Notes: generated by a model not told the origin, from the letters alone. Positions 19,815 to 30,706 are shown, numbered from the stretch's first letter. The stretch: DNA of 64,000 nucleotides from Cichorium intybus (GCA_023525715.1 CM042012.1:38749189-38813188); one strand, 5' to 3'. Numbers and translations are program-made.

Positions 19815-22800
19815 TCATACAAAAAGTTGAGGATATTTCTCCCTCATCTCACTTTCGGTTTCCCACGTCATGTCGGAACCTTTGTGATGACGCCAAAGTA
19901 CTTTCACCATGCTGATCTTCTTGTTTCTAAGCTGTCTTATCTTGCGGTCTAGCACCCGCTCGGGTTGTTCCGGGTATCTCAGCTTTTCATCCACCTCAAT
20001 TTCAGCAAGAGGTATATGTTGAGATTTATCAAACAACGTCTTCCTCAAATGGGACACATGGAATACATCATGTATACCATGAAGTTCATCAGGTAACTCC
20101 AATCTATACGCCACGGCTCCAACCCTTTGGGATATACGGAAAGGTCCAATGAAGCGAGGACTTAACTTTCCTTTCTTCCCAAAACGAATCAAGCCTTTCC
20201 AAGGGGATACTTTGAGCATTACCATATCTCCCACTTGGAACTCTATCGGTTTCACCCGTCTGTCCGCATACTGCTTCTGTCTATTCTGAGCTACCTTTAA
20301 ATTTTCGCGTATCAATTTGATCTTTTCTTCAGTCTGAGCTACAATTTCGGGTCCAGCCAACGGCTTTTCCCCAGCTTCAGTCCAACAGGTCGGAGTACGG
20401 CACGGTGCTCCATACAAGGCTTCATACGGGGCCATCTGAATGCTGGAATGATAGCTGTTATTGTACGCGAATTCCACTAAAGGTAAATGATCTTCCCAGC
20501 TTCCACCGAAGTCTATGACACAAGTCCTCAACATATCTTCCAAAGTTCGGATCGTTCTTTCACTTTGGCCATCAGTCTGCGGGTGATATGCGGTACTCAT
20601 AAGTACTTTCGTACCCAGTTGCTCTTGAAGACTTTGCCAAAAATGGGAAGTAAACCTGCTGTCTCTGTCCGACACAATCGATGCTGGTACTCCATGCCGA
20701 CAAAATACTTCATCAATGTAGATTTTCGCCAATTGATCTACTCTGTACTTTTCCTTATATGGTATAAATTGTGCCGATTTGGTCAATCGATCTACAATCA
20801 CCCATATAGAATCATAACCTCGCGGCGTCCGCGGCAACTTTGTCACAAAATCCATGGTAATATGGTCCCATTTCTTCTCTGGAATCGGCAATGGCTGTAT
20901 TTCTCCATACGGTTTCTGATGGTTTGACTTAACTTGCAAACAAGTCAAACATTTTTCCACAAATCTTCCAACGTCCCTCTTCATTCCAGGCCACCAATAC
21001 ATCGGTTTTAACGTCCGATACATCTTAGTACTGCCCGGATGAACTGCATATCTGCTAAAATGAGCATCTTCCAGGAGTAATTTCCGCACCTCTCCCTGCT
21101 TTGGGACCCACACCCGTCCTCTGAATGTCTTCAATTTCTGAGCATTTTCTTCCAGATGCTTCAAGTATCCAACCATTCTTTCGCTTTTTACATTCTCCGG
21201 CTTACACGCTTCCTCTTGGGCCAAACGAATCAATCCTGGTAACCGGCTCACTACACCCATACACGCGGATGTAACTTTCAGAGGAGCTTCTTTTCGGCTT
21301 AAAGCATCTGCCACCACATTCGCCTTACCAGGGTGGTACTGAATTTCACAATCAAAGTCTTTCAATAGATCCATCCACCTTTGCTGTCTCATACTGAGCT
21401 CTTTCTGATCAAAAAGATACTTCAGGCTTTTATGATCAGTGTAAATAACAAACTTTACGCCATATAAATAATGCCTCCACAGCTTCAATGCTAAGATCAC
21501 CGCAGCTAATTCCAGATCATGGACTGGATATTTCTTCTCAGCATCTTTCAATTGGCGGGACGCATAAGCTATGACCCGACCTTTCTGCATCAGAACACAA
21601 CCAAGACCAATTCTAGAAGCATCGCTGTAGATCACATACTCTTCTCCGCTTTGAGGTAGTACTAACACTGGCGCTTCACATAAAGCTTGTTTCAGTTTCT
21701 GGAATGCTTCTTGCTGCTCTTTAGCCCAAGTAAATTTCTCACCTTTCTTAGTCAACCTGGTCAACGGGACAGCTATCGAGGAGAAGTTCTCGACAAATCT
21801 TCTGTAATAGCCTGCCAAACCAAGAAAACTTCTTACTTCAGTGGGACTTCTAGGCGGTTCCCATTTCATCACGGCTTCAATCTTTGCTGGATCTACTTTC
21901 ACCCCTTCAGCATTAATTACATGGCCAAGGAATTGTACTTCCCTTAACCAGAACTCACACTTGGAGAATTTAGCATACAGCTTTTCTCGGCGAAGCAGCT
22001 CCAATATTTGTCGCAGATGCACTTCATGTTCGGTTTGACTTCTTGAATACACCAAGATGTCATCTATAAACACTATCACCGAAGTATCAAGGAACGGTCG
22101 GCACACCCGGTTCATAAGATCCATAAATACGGCTGGAGCATTGGTTAACCCAAAAGGCATTACCAAAAACTCATAATGACCGTATCTCGTTCGGAAAGCT
22201 GTCTTCGGAATGTCTGACTCCCTTATCTTCAACTGGTGGTATCCTGACCTCAGATCAATCTTGGAAAAGTAAGACGCGCCTTGTAGCTGGTCAAACAAGT
22301 CGTCAATTCTGGGTAGCGGGTACTTGTTCTTTACTGTGATCTTGTTTAGTTCCCGATAGTCAATACACATACGCATTGACCCATCCTTCTTCTTGACAAA
22401 CAAAATAGGGGCTCCCCAAGGCGATGTACTCGGTCTGATAAAACCCCTGTCTAACAATTCTTCCAGTTGCTTCCGAAGTTCCACCATTTCTGTAGGTGCT
22501 AAACGGTATGGAGCTCGGGCAACAGGTGCAGCTCCCGGAACTAGTTCAATCGTGAACTCAACCTGTCGATCTGGTGGTAATCCTGGAAGTTCGTCTGGAA
22601 ACACATCTGGGAACTCGTTCACCACATTCACATTCGCTACCCCCACTTTAATCGGTTGAGCCACCGACACATAAGCCAAGTAAGACATTCCTCCTTTACT
22701 AATACAGCTTCGGGCTTGAGCAAAGGAGATAACAGGCATTCGTAACCGAGGTCGTTCGCCTTGAATTTTCATCCATTCCCCTTCCGGTGATAACACTGTA

Positions 22801-24443
22801 ATACTTTTATTTCTGCAATCCACATTAGCATAATTTGTTGCTAACCAATCCATTCCCACAATCACACCAAACTCATTGGTAGTCATCGGCTTCAAATCTA
22901 TAGGGAAAACGGTCCCGTAGATTTTAAGCTGACAACCTTCCATATGTTCAGAAACCCAGACATATCGGCCGTCTGCTATAGCTACTTCTAAGCTTTCATC
23001 CATCGGTGTTAAAGGTACATTCAGGCGAGGCAATAAAGATTCCGATACAAAACAGTGAGTGGCTCCCGGATCAAAGATAACATATACAGGTATGGTATTG
23101 AGAGTGAAAATACCTGTCACCACATCGGTCTTCTCACGGGCTTCTTCCACAGTCATCTGGAAAGCTCGCGAGGCTATCGGTCGTCCCCTGTTCTTCGGCT
23201 CTTCTTTCTTCCCGCCCTGTTCAATCCTGGGTCTGTCACTGATCGCTGTAGACTTCAACTCGGGACAATTCAGGCGAAGATGATCCGTAGCTCCACACTG
23301 GAAACACCTACGATCCGCCCGACAGTTATAAACATCATGCCCCGGTTTTCCACAATTTCGACAACTTGTGGATGTAGTGTTAACCCGACAACTTCCGGAG
23401 TGCCATTTTCGACATTTTTCACACCATTTTCTCTCGTCTCTTTGACTTTTACCCTTAGACCCGGATTGCTGTGACTTCTTCTGAGGCGTCCAAACTTGAT
23501 CTTCCGCCTTTCGTTTCGTTTCCAAGACTTTCTTTTCATCTTCCTGTCTCTTCAATTCTGTTTCTCGTTCCGTGGCTCGATCCACCACTTGTCGAAAATT
23601 AGTTAATTTCAACGGTTGTACAACTTCTCTAATTCGGGTTGTCAATCCCCGAACATACTTGTCGATCTTCCTCTTTTCAGTGTAAATGTGGTGCTCAGCA
23701 AACCTAGCTTTCTCCAGAAAGCTAAGTGTATATTCCTGGACAGATCGGGAACCTTGTTCCAGGTGTAGGAATTCATCCTCCAACTTTTGAACAGCCACTT
23801 CTGAGCAGTATTCTTCATTAAATTTTATCTTGAATTGTTCCCAAGGTATCGATTGGGATGAATCAAGATCCAGTGATTTGTAATAGGTTTGCCACCAATG
23901 TAGCGCACCGCTTGTAAGTTGATTAGTGGAAAATTCCACTTTATCTTCTTCCGCACACTTGCTCACCCGGAAGACCTTCTCCATATGCATGATCCATTCC
24001 ATGGCTTTGACTGGATCATCCGTCCCCGAAAATTCCTTTGGTTTACAACCAAGGAAGGATTTGTAAGTACACCCCATTTTCTTAGTAGAGGCTTCTCCAC
24101 CCTGAGTTTCTTTCACTGCCCGGGCACGGCTTTCACCCTGGCTTTCGTTTTCTGGCTGTCTATCATGGACACTCTTTGCAGCCTCTTCAGTAGGATCAGG
24201 ATGTACACTCGGATTGGGATTGCCACTCGGGTTAGGATTGTTCGATAATGCTGGCAGCATTTGCCTAACCACTTCTTCTACTATGGCCCGAAAATCAGGT
24301 GGGTTTTGCCCTATCGGTTCCCTTGCTGGTGCCCTTCGCCTGGCAGAACCGCGTGAACGGGCTGGTCCACTTCTTGCTGGTCCACTTCGTGCACTTCCAC
24401 CACGTGAATTTGCACCAGTGGGGTTACTTCGTGTATTCCTCAT
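19815..24443 (-). CDS. G1 Gag-Pol polyprotein with chromodomain (1542 aa)
   Basis: One uninterrupted frame from ATG 24443. Rough residues: basic Gly-Pro-Ala-Arg-Ser repeats 17-36; gag domain 145-290; zinc knuckles CX2CX4HX4C at 361-374 and 380-393; protease FDPGATH with Asp458 (DPG instead of the usual DSG/DTG); RT 650-830 with Asp730 and the FIDD site at 792-795; RNase H 935-1050 with Asp941 and Asp1003; integrase HHCC zinc finger His1128, His1135, Cys1165, Cys1168; catalytic Asp1198, Asp1259, Glu1295; GPY/F-like KLSPRFIGPF near 1426; and a C-terminal chromodomain-like segment 1493-1542 (VKVLWRHH, MTWETE). This order defines a chromovirus; the chromodomain family is known to steer integration to particular chromatin. 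All listed catalytic residues are present, so activity is plausible. Tekay-like placement is inference. Confidence 0.95.
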   Translation of the reverse strand: MRNTRSNPTGANSRGGSARSGPARSGPARSRGSARRRAPAREPIGQNPPDFRAIVEEVVRQMLPALSNNPNPSGNPNPSVHPDPTEEAAKSVHDRQPENESQGESRARAVKETQGGEASTKKMGCTYKSFLGCKPKEFSGTDDPVKAMEWIMHMEKVFRVSKCAEEDKVEFSTNQLTSGALHWWQTYYKSLDLDSSQSIPWEQFKIKFNEEYCSEVAVQKLEDEFLHLEQGSRSVQEYTLSFLEKARFAEHHIYTEKRKIDKYVRGLTTRIREVVQPLKLTNFRQVVDRATERETELKRQEDEKKVLETKRKAEDQVWTPQKKSQQSGSKGKSQRDERKWCEKCRKWHSGSCRVNTTSTSCRNCGKPGHDVYNCRADRRCFQCGATDHLRLNCPELKSTAISDRPRIEQGGKKEEPKNRGRPIASRAFQMTVEEAREKTDVVTGIFTLNTIPVYVIFDPGATHCFVSESLLPRLNVPLTPMDESLEVAIADGRYVWVSEHMEGCQLKIYGTVFPIDLKPMTTNEFGVIVGMDWLATNYANVDCRNKSITVLSPEGEWMKIQGERPRLRMPVISFAQARSCISKGGMSYLAYVSVAQPIKVGVANVNVVNEFPDVFPDELPGLPPDRQVEFTIELVPGAAPVARAPYRLAPTEMVELRKQLEELLDRGFIRPSTSPWGAPILFVKKKDGSMRMCIDYRELNKITVKNKYPLPRIDDLFDQLQGASYFSKIDLRSGYHQLKIRESDIPKTAFRTRYGHYEFLVMPFGLTNAPAVFMDLMNRVCRPFLDTSVIVFIDDILVYSRSQTEHEVHLRQILELLRREKLYAKFSKCEFWLREVQFLGHVINAEGVKVDPAKIEAVMKWEPPRSPTEVRSFLGLAGYYRRFVENFSSIAVPLTRLTKKGEKFTWAKEQQEAFQKLKQALCEAPVLVLPQSGEEYVIYSDASRIGLGCVLMQKGRVIAYASRQLKDAEKKYPVHDLELAAVILALKLWRHYLYGVKFVIYTDHKSLKYLFDQKELSMRQQRWMDLLKDFDCEIQYHPGKANVVADALSRKEAPLKVTSACMGVVSRLPGLIRLAQEEACKPENVKSERMVGYLKHLEENAQKLKTFRGRVWVPKQGEVRKLLLEDAHFSRYAVHPGSTKMYRTLKPMYWWPGMKRDVGRFVEKCLTCLQVKSNHQKPYGEIQPLPIPEKKWDHITMDFVTKLPRTPRGYDSIWVIVDRLTKSAQFIPYKEKYRVDQLAKIYIDEVFCRHGVPASIVSDRDSRFTSHFWQSLQEQLGTKVLMSTAYHPQTDGQSERTIRTLEDMLRTCVIDFGGSWEDHLPLVEFAYNNSYHSSIQMAPYEALYGAPCRTPTCWTEAGEKPLAGPEIVAQTEEKIKLIRENLKVAQNRQKQYADRRVKPIEFQVGDMVMLKVSPWKGLIRFGKKGKLSPRFIGPFRISQRVGAVAYRLELPDELHGIHDVFHVSHLRKTLFDKSQHIPLAEIEVDEKLRYPEQPERVLDRKIRQLRNKKISMVKVLWRHHKGSDMTWETESEMREKYPQLFV

Positions 24444-24580
24444 ACTTCAAAATTTTAGCAACCCATTAGATTACATATATATAACAACAATCTTATATAT
24501 GTCTAACAGTTCATTTATGTGTGTTTCTCTCAGGTTTAAGTCCAGGGATCTAATCTAAGACACCTAGTTCACTTAAACCA

Positions 24581-24594
24581 CGGCTCTGATACCA
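24581..24594 (-). promoter_or_regulatory. Primer-binding site of G1
   Basis: Minus strand TGGTATCAGAGCCG, three bases inside the 5' LTR end; tRNA-Met type. Confidence 0.9.
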
Positions 24595-24597
24595 ACT

Positions 24598-26459
24598 TGT
24601 AACACCCGACTTATTAACAAAAACACCCCAAAAATTTTTCATTTTTCAAACCAAAATCTTACAATAAAAACCATAATTAGGGGTATTAGTTAACAAATAC
24701 GAGGACAAGAGTATCACGAAGTACAATACATAAATATTATACATTCTTCAAGCCGGGTATTACATCAACGCTAAGTCCTCAGTCACGGACTTTATCTTTT
24801 CCCTTAGCAGGGTCACGCTCACCTGCAGGGACATATCAAACAAAACGTGAGCTACAAGCCCAATGAGTAATCAAACAAACAGATAAACATATACAAGAGT
24901 AAAATAACAATTAAACTCTTAAACAATTTCTGTCCCAAAACTCATGGTCGTCATTGACCGCACGTACTCATAGCCATACAGGCTGCATATAATATCATAG
25001 CCCGAAGGCCACATCGGAGACATAGCCCGAAGGCCGCACCGGAGTCATAGCCAACAAGGCCGCATCGGAGACATAGCCAACAAGGCCGCACCGGAATCAT
25101 AGCCAACAAGGCCGTACCATTTAATATCAAAGATAGAAATCTTTGCCAACAAGACTGCACCATTTAGAATTACAATTCAAATGTCATGTCCGTATATTAC
25201 TCGGGTACTCTACCCTTATACCATATTCAACTACTTTAAGTAGTGCCACTGTAATCACCATATATCATACTAGATATAATCAAGATTACTCACCTGGAGG
25301 TTTGCTACAGCTAGCGTTCGTTGTCCCTTGCCTTGAAATAAAATCCGTAGGATTTTGTCCCGTACCTATAATTCCATTTATTTCCACAATGATTATAGGT
25401 TAATAACCATTTCAATTAACTCTAATACACTAGAGTTCAATAAAATAATGTTATAAACAATGCCTAGTTAATAAACTCTCCGTTTACTAACTTTATGTGA
25501 ATTTTACTATTCACCGAGGCATTCGGATCGGTCTACAGTGCTCCCGAGGGGTCGGAAACTCAATCTAAAAATTTTCCCAAACTTTTCAGACCATAATACA
25601 CCTATGTTTCAAATTTGGGCTTAATCGGACAAGCAACGCAAAAGATAGCGTTTCAAAGTTTCTGTCCAGGACCTGTCCACAGGCGCGCCGCGCCTAGAAG
25701 GGGGCGCACCGCGCCCAAAGCCTGTGCAGGTTCCTGTCCAGCTCGCGAATTTCACTGTAGCACGCAGTTTTCTCATCTAAATTGCTTATTTTCATTTTTA
25801 ATCACTTGGGGTTTATTCCCAAGTTAAATCCCTCCATATAAACAAGGTTTTTAAGCATTGACAACAACTCAATCATCCATACTAAGAATTAGGGTTCTTA
25901 GTTTTAACAACCCCAATTCTTAAATTTTACTAATTATAGCATCCTACTTCCATTGGATTGAGTTAGGACATTGTTTAAGTGTAGAAATCATATACAAACA
26001 CTCCAAACTTCACTGGAATTGCAGTATTTTCGAGTTCTACATCACTCACCAAGAAAAACTAGTCAAGGGCTTGGAAACTTACCTCAATTTCTTCCAATTA
26101 TACCCTTTGAATGCCAAGAACCAATTTGCAAGCTTCAAGCCTTCAAAACTTCTTCCAATTCTCTGCAGAAAAACAGCCAAGACTTGTTCCCGTAACTCCA
26201 AAATTCTGCACACAAGTCTTGCTTATATATTTCTAGAAATTGCACTTTGGTCCTTTAAGTTGCATATTTCAAAGTTTTGCCACAAATAACACAATTTATG
26301 ACAAATAACCAACTTTTATAACATTTTAAGTCCAAGACCTAAAATATTATTACATAACAAGTCCTTTTCTGTCCAAATGACCAAATTACCCTTTTGGGGT
26401 AAAATGACCATTTTGCCCTTTTTATTATAATTATATAATAAATACATTTTGGCGTTACA
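24598..26459 (-). repeat. 5' LTR of G1 (right copy)
   Basis: 1862 bp, identical by eye to 17917-19778. It holds the 26-bp minisatellite at 24968-25121 and the GC-rich hairpins at 25682-25716. GCTTT at 26460-26464 is the right target duplication. Confidence 0.95.
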
Positions 26460-26464
26460 GCTTT

Positions 26465-26559
26465 GAAACTAAACACAGTCAAAAATTGTTTGAGTCTTAG
26501 TTAGAATTTATTAAAAACTCTCTTGCTTGGGGACAAGCAAGGCACAAGTGTGGGGTGTT
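26465..26559 (+). other. E1 pre-LTR hairpin and polypurine tract
   Basis: CTTGCTTGGGGACAAGCAAG at 26523-26542 forms a perfect 8-bp stem with a GGGA loop. CACAAGTGTGGGGTGTT follows, ending at the 3' LTR start. E2 has the same at 33611-33648. The purine-rich AAGTGTGGGG is the plus-strand primer; the hairpin beside it is conserved between the two elements. Confidence 0.75.
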
Positions 26560-27684
26560 TGACAACGCCTAATGATATTACATATTTTAGTCGTTGCTGA
26601 GCCCTATTCTTAGTGAAATTATATCATATATCTCGTGGTATTCTCACTTTTCGTGCCAGTACTTGTTTGGAAGAAAATAATGAAAACAGGGACCAAAAGA
26701 GTACAAATTAGAGAAAGTTTGGAGAAGAAGATAAAATCAGGAAAACACGTACGCGCGTCGCGGAATCAAGCACGCGCGAAGCGGATTCAAGGCGGTGAAC
26801 CAAATTCAAAGGCCGAAAAAAACGGGAGAAGATAAGTACGCGCGCCGCGGTTCACTTAAATGCGCGGCGCGGCTGCGGGAAATTTCAACTATAAATAGAG
26901 GCATTTACAGCCGAAATCCTGAGCAAAACCCTGGTGAAAAATCGACCATAAAGGCTCTTTGACTCCAAGAATTCGTTTTCAGCAACTATCTTTTGGCATT
27001 TCAGGTTTTATAATTTAATTTCCTTTTGTAGTAAGTAGCATTTGTAGCTAAAGTCTTTGGGAGTGACAACCACTGACTTTGAGCACTTTAGTTTTCTGTT
27101 TCATATCATTGGTTACTGTATTGGATCACTGGAATTCAGTTTTGGTTAATGAAAATCATTTGGTTACAATTAATCTTAGTTTTTCGGTGTTCTGATGCTT
27201 ATGTTTGATTGTGCTTGTTTGGATTGTGTTTGGATGTTATTTTGACCTTGTTTGGGACTGTTTCCCTTGCTGAAATCAGTAGCCAACTAGGTTAGCTTTT
27301 AGGGTTTGAACCTTGGCCAGTGACTGTCCCATTGGATCTTAGTTATTGGTTCAGTTTATACCTTGATTTGGGTTATGTTTGGATTGTTGAATGCCTTTGT
27401 TTACTTCTGAGTTAGAGATGCACTTCTGATTTCAGAAAGTAACTAAGTTTGGGTTAAAGCTTAGTTTAGTCTATGCTTGTTTTGGAATTGTCTAATCTAG
27501 GTTATGAGTTTTTGTGACAAGGGTTTGGAAACAAAAGTCCTCTGACTATAGCGTGACACTATAGTTTGTAATCTGTCATTTAGTCTAACCGCGTAGCTCC
27601 TGCGGATTGACCCTGACTACCACTGTGCTAGTGTGTGTGTTAGGTTTTTCTTATTTTTGACCGCACGACGACCTAGGCGTGTCA
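26560..27684 (+). repeat. 3' LTR of E1
   Basis: 1125 bp, TGACAACGCC to GGCGTGTCA, followed by the ATGGT duplication (27685-27689). About 34 differences from the 5' LTR by eye. Confidence 0.9.
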
Positions 27685-28168
27685 ATGGTAAGCTGTACTC
27701 ATGTCGAGCCTGGTTCCCAAGGCCTCTTGCAATGATTGCCAAAAGCGTGCCGTAATTCGGCTATCTCTATCCAAGATAATGGATATTGGCGCATCATGCA
27801 ATCGTACAACCTCTTTGATGTACGTCTTTGTCAATTTCTCCATTTTGTCTGTCTCTTTTATTGGTAGGAAATATGCAGACTTGGTTAACCTATCGACAAT
27901 TACCCATATGGTGTCTAGTCCACCAGTTGTCTTGGGAAACTTAGTTATGAAGTCCATGGTTATCCGCTCCCACTTCCACTCGGGTATCTCTGTTTGTTGT
28001 AATAAGCCCGAGGGCTTTTGATACTCTACCTTGACCTTGGCACAAGTCAACACTTGCCCACATACGTAGCAATCTCTGCTTTCATGTTTGGCCACTGGTA
28101 CAGTTTCTTCAAGTCTAAGCACATATTGTCTGACCCAGGATGAATGGCATACCTTGTCTTGTGAGGCT
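27685..28168 (-). pseudogene. T1 integrase, zinc-finger and catalytic part
   Basis: Minus-strand reading covers the His-rich start of the zinc finger (RYAIHPGS near 28145), a degenerate Cys pair, and the first catalytic Asp in RITMDFITKFP. It continues through IWVIVDRLTKSAYF, the second Asp in SIILDRDSR and MSTAYH at the E1 boundary. It continues at 8904-8465 on the other side of E1. The right end is cut by E2 at 28169. Frameshifts near 28120-28080 and the altered Cys motif show decay. Bases 27685-27689 are the E1 target duplication. Confidence 0.88.
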
Positions 28169-29269
28169 TGACAACGCCTAGTGATATCAAGTATTTTAGG
28201 CGTTGTTGAGCCCTGTTCTTGGTGAAATTATATCAAATATGCATGGGTATTCTCACTTTTCGTGTCAGGACTTGTCTGGAGAAAAAGAACAGAAACAGGG
28301 ACTAAAGGTGTACGAAAGGAAAAAGTATGGAAAGAATGCAAAATCAAAGAAACACGTACGCGCGCCGCGGATTTCTCTTCTGCGCGACGCGGACGTAAGG
28401 CGGTGGAACACATTTGAATGACGAAAAAACGGGGAACGGATAAGTACGCGCGCCGCGGATTTCACTTATGCGCGGCGCGGTCACGGGAAATTTGCAACTA
28501 TAAATAGAGGCATTTCCAGCCGAAAACCCTAGCAAAGACCGGGGGTAAACATCGACCTAGAAGCTCTTTGACTCGAGAATTCCATTTCAGAAGCTATCAT
28601 TTGGTATTTTCATGTTTTAGATTTTATTTCATTTTAATTAAACATTTGTAAGCTTTGAGTTGAATCTTTGGGTGTGACAACCATTGATCTTCAGCTTAGG
28701 GTTCTGTTTTTAGTAGTGTTCGGTTACTGAATTAATGTTTGGATATTGGTTTGAGTGAATGAAATCATTCGGTTACATTAAATATTGATTTTTCGGTATT
28801 TTGGATGTTAGTTTGTGTTTTGGTTGTTTGTTTGTGTGTGGATTTTGTTTGTAACTTGGTTGGGACTGTTTCTCTTTGCTGAAAACAGTAGCTAACTCGG
28901 TTAGGTTAGGCATTAAACCTTGGCTATTAACTGTCTCATAGAACTGTTAGTTATTAGCTAGTTTATGCTATGCTTGGTTTTGCTAGTTTGGATGCCTTCA
29001 ATTGCTTCTGATTCAGAGATGTACTTCTGAGTTCAGAAAGTAACTAGGTCATTTGGACATAGTTAAGCTTGGCTTGGGTGTTTGAATATTGTTTCAAGGT
29101 AGAAAGATAGAAATTAGTTCCTCCGACTATAGCTGTGACACTATTAGTTGGTAATCTCTCATCTAGGCTAACCATGTAGCTCCTGTGGATCGACCCTGAC
29201 TCCACTATACTAGTGAATGTTAGGTTATTTCTTATTTTTGACCGCATGACGACCTCTGCGTGCACGTCA
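28169..29269 (+). repeat. First LTR of E2
   Basis: 1101 bp, TGACAACGCC to GCACGTCA. It contains the inverted repeat CGCGCCGCG (28449-28457) / CGCGGCGCG (28471-28479) and TATAAATAG at 28499-28507. A more decayed pair of the same type lies near 28361-28392. Confidence 0.9.
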
Positions 29270-29274
29270 AATTT

Positions 29275-29292
29275 TGGCGCCGTTGCCGGGGA
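29275..29292 (+). promoter_or_regulatory. Primer-binding site, tRNA-Asp type (E2, first)
   Basis: TGGCGCCGTTGCCGGGGA, five bases after the LTR; the second copy is at 34755-34772. Confidence 0.88.
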
Positions 29293-29388
29293 GCTGTGCG
29301 CTTAGATTAGATGATCTGTAGGATTTAGTTTCTGATTGTTGATGTTTAATTTTAGTTCGCTGATTTTTGGTATGTGTACATCCTTATA

Positions 29389-30648
29389 ATGAGTGATTAC
29401 ATGTACCCGGATCAGTATGATTATTATGAAAATCCGGCCGACACCTATTACGAGGATGATTGTTATAATGGATCATTCGATGACAATGGATGGCGGACCG
29501 AGGAGTCATCTCAGCCTGAGAATTCTGTAACTTTGGCCCAACTTTGGGTATTCATGTATAACAACTACCACGAGCAGAAGGACCAGGCTGAAGCTCTTGA
29601 AAAAGTGCAAGCTTCTTTAGATAGGTTAAAGGAAAGTTGGAAATGTTCACCACCTTCGCCAGAACCGGAGGTGAGTGATTTTTGTACCAATGATAATGTG
29701 TGTGAACTTGCATCACCTGAATATGTGATGGAAGGGCATGCACCTTGGGAAAGTCAAGAGACCACCGAGATGGTCGAAAATGTTGTTGAGGAAGAGGTTG
29801 TAGGTGACAATGCTACCTTTGACTCGACAGCTTTTGATGTTTTTGATGTTTTTGAAAATGTTGATCGGGTGTTGTGTGAATCCATACCATCACCAGACAA
29901 TTTGGTTAATGGGGATGTTGAGGAGGAGTCTGTAAGTGACAGTACAGATCTCGGCCCAACAATTCCCGAAATTGTTGAAATTGCCAATGTTTTTGGGGAA
30001 GGGGGTTTAGATGACAATATTACCCCTGACCCTATGATTTTTGAAAATTTTGAGAAATTTGAAAGCAAGGATCTAGTGATGGGTGACTTTGTACCACCAT
30101 CAGATCAAACCAGTCGCTCACTCTTGATTCCGATCCACCTGTTGGACGATGATCAAGAAGTTGATGCTGACGAATTGATATTTGAAAACAATAAACATGA
30201 TTTTATCACCACTCATGATCCATTCATGAATGGAAAATTAGATGTAATCAATACTATCGATGAGGACATATGGAAGCATCCTGATATGTTGCCTTCCGAT
30301 TCCATTCGATTGGAAAATTTTTATTGGTACTGCAAACCAAAATTACAAACTGAAGATAGCACGTGGGACACCGGAAAAATGAGATCTGCAAAACAACTAC
30401 TGGGAGCAGCGCTAGGCGCGCTTCACCTCAAGCCCTTGACTTTGAAGAGGTGCAGAAGAAAGGACCGAGCTTGGAGGTTCAAAGCTACTTTCAAGCACTC
30501 GCGGGAAATCATCGGGAGACGGCAACTGTGCAGCAGCAGGAGAACTGACAAGCCGTTCGACCCAGGAAAGTTTGAAGAGCAGTGGGTCAGCGAAGGGACG
30601 GTGGAAGCAGAAAAGCATCAAGGAAAGAAGGCATATGATCCACCGTAG
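29389..30648 (+). CDS. E2 acidic leader ORF, first copy (419 aa), function unknown
   Basis: ATG 29389 follows the PBS by about 100 bases. Residues 1-40 are very rich in Tyr, Asp, Glu and Asn (SDYMYPDQ, ADTYYEDD). The middle is acidic with Phe/Glu/Asp repeats such as FDVFDVFENV and IFENFEKFE. The last 80 residues are basic (RCRRKDRAWRFKA, GRRQ). There is no zinc knuckle, protease or RT motif. The frame is kept open in three copies (here, 34869-36128 and, with one stop, 10157-11350), so it is probably a real protein of this family. Its place suggests a Gag-like or RNA-binding role, which is inference. Confidence 0.65.
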   Translation: MSDYMYPDQYDYYENPADTYYEDDCYNGSFDDNGWRTEESSQPENSVTLAQLWVFMYNNYHEQKDQAEALEKVQASLDRLKESWKCSPPSPEPEVSDFCTNDNVCELASPEYVMEGHAPWESQETTEMVENVVEEEVVGDNATFDSTAFDVFDVFENVDRVLCESIPSPDNLVNGDVEEESVSDSTDLGPTIPEIVEIANVFGEGGLDDNITPDPMIFENFEKFESKDLVMGDFVPPSDQTSRSLLIPIHLLDDDQEVDADELIFENNKHDFITTHDPFMNGKLDVINTIDEDIWKHPDMLPSDSIRLENFYWYCKPKLQTEDSTWDTGKMRSAKQLLGAALGALHLKPLTLKRCRRKDRAWRFKATFKHSREIIGRRQLCSSRRTDKPFDPGKFEEQWVSEGTVEAEKHQGKKAYDPP

Positions 30649-30658
30649 TAGGAGTTTC

Positions 30659-30706
30659 ACGTCTGGCTGAAGACGTTAAACTTAGCGCTTGTTGGGAGGC
30701 AACCCA
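30659..30706 (+). promoter_or_regulatory. Two RNA hairpins after the first ORF of E2
   Basis: ACGTCT-GGCTGA-AGACGT (30659-30676) and TGGG-AGGCAA-CCCA (30693-30706), as in E1 at 11367-11414. The conserved stretch starts just after the ORF stop. Confidence 0.6.

Larger units (their letters stand above)
17917..26459 (-). mobile_element. G1: full-length, apparently intact Ty3/gypsy chromovirus
   Basis: 8543 bp with two 1862-bp LTRs (17917-19778 and 24598-26459), flanked by perfect GCTTT duplications (17912-17916 and 26460-26464). On the minus strand the order is LTR, tRNA-Met PBS, one uninterrupted 1542-residue polyprotein, polypurine tract, LTR. I saw no mismatch between the LTRs, including identical minisatellites, so insertion is very recent. 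G2 is a close relative. G1 is the only element here that looks able to move by itself. Confidence 0.95.
8910..27684 (+). mobile_element. E1: non-autonomous Athila-like Ty3/gypsy element, doubly invaded
   Basis: The 5' LTR is 8910-10034 and the 3' LTR is 26560-27684. Both are 1125 bp, start TGACAA and end GGCGTGTCA, and differ at about 34 positions by eye. A tRNA-Asp type PBS follows the first LTR, and a hairpin plus polypurine tract precedes the second. The internal region carries an acidic ORF and part of an Athila-ORF1-like ORF, but no pol. Copia-A is inserted at 12633. A deletion at about 17846 removed the end of copia-A and the middle of E1, and G1 is inserted at 17917. Perfect ATGGT duplications flank the whole. 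E2 shows the undeleted layout. Confidence 0.9.

Noticed and set aside
20487..24558. Plus-strand open frames of 65-146 codons within G1 (and 50128-54373 within G2)
   Set aside because: They are antisense shadows of the gag-pol frame and show no domain of their own.
28203..28535. Small frames in the E2 LTR repeated at 33680-34015
   Set aside because: They overlap the GC-rich promoter repeats and are repeated only because the LTR is.
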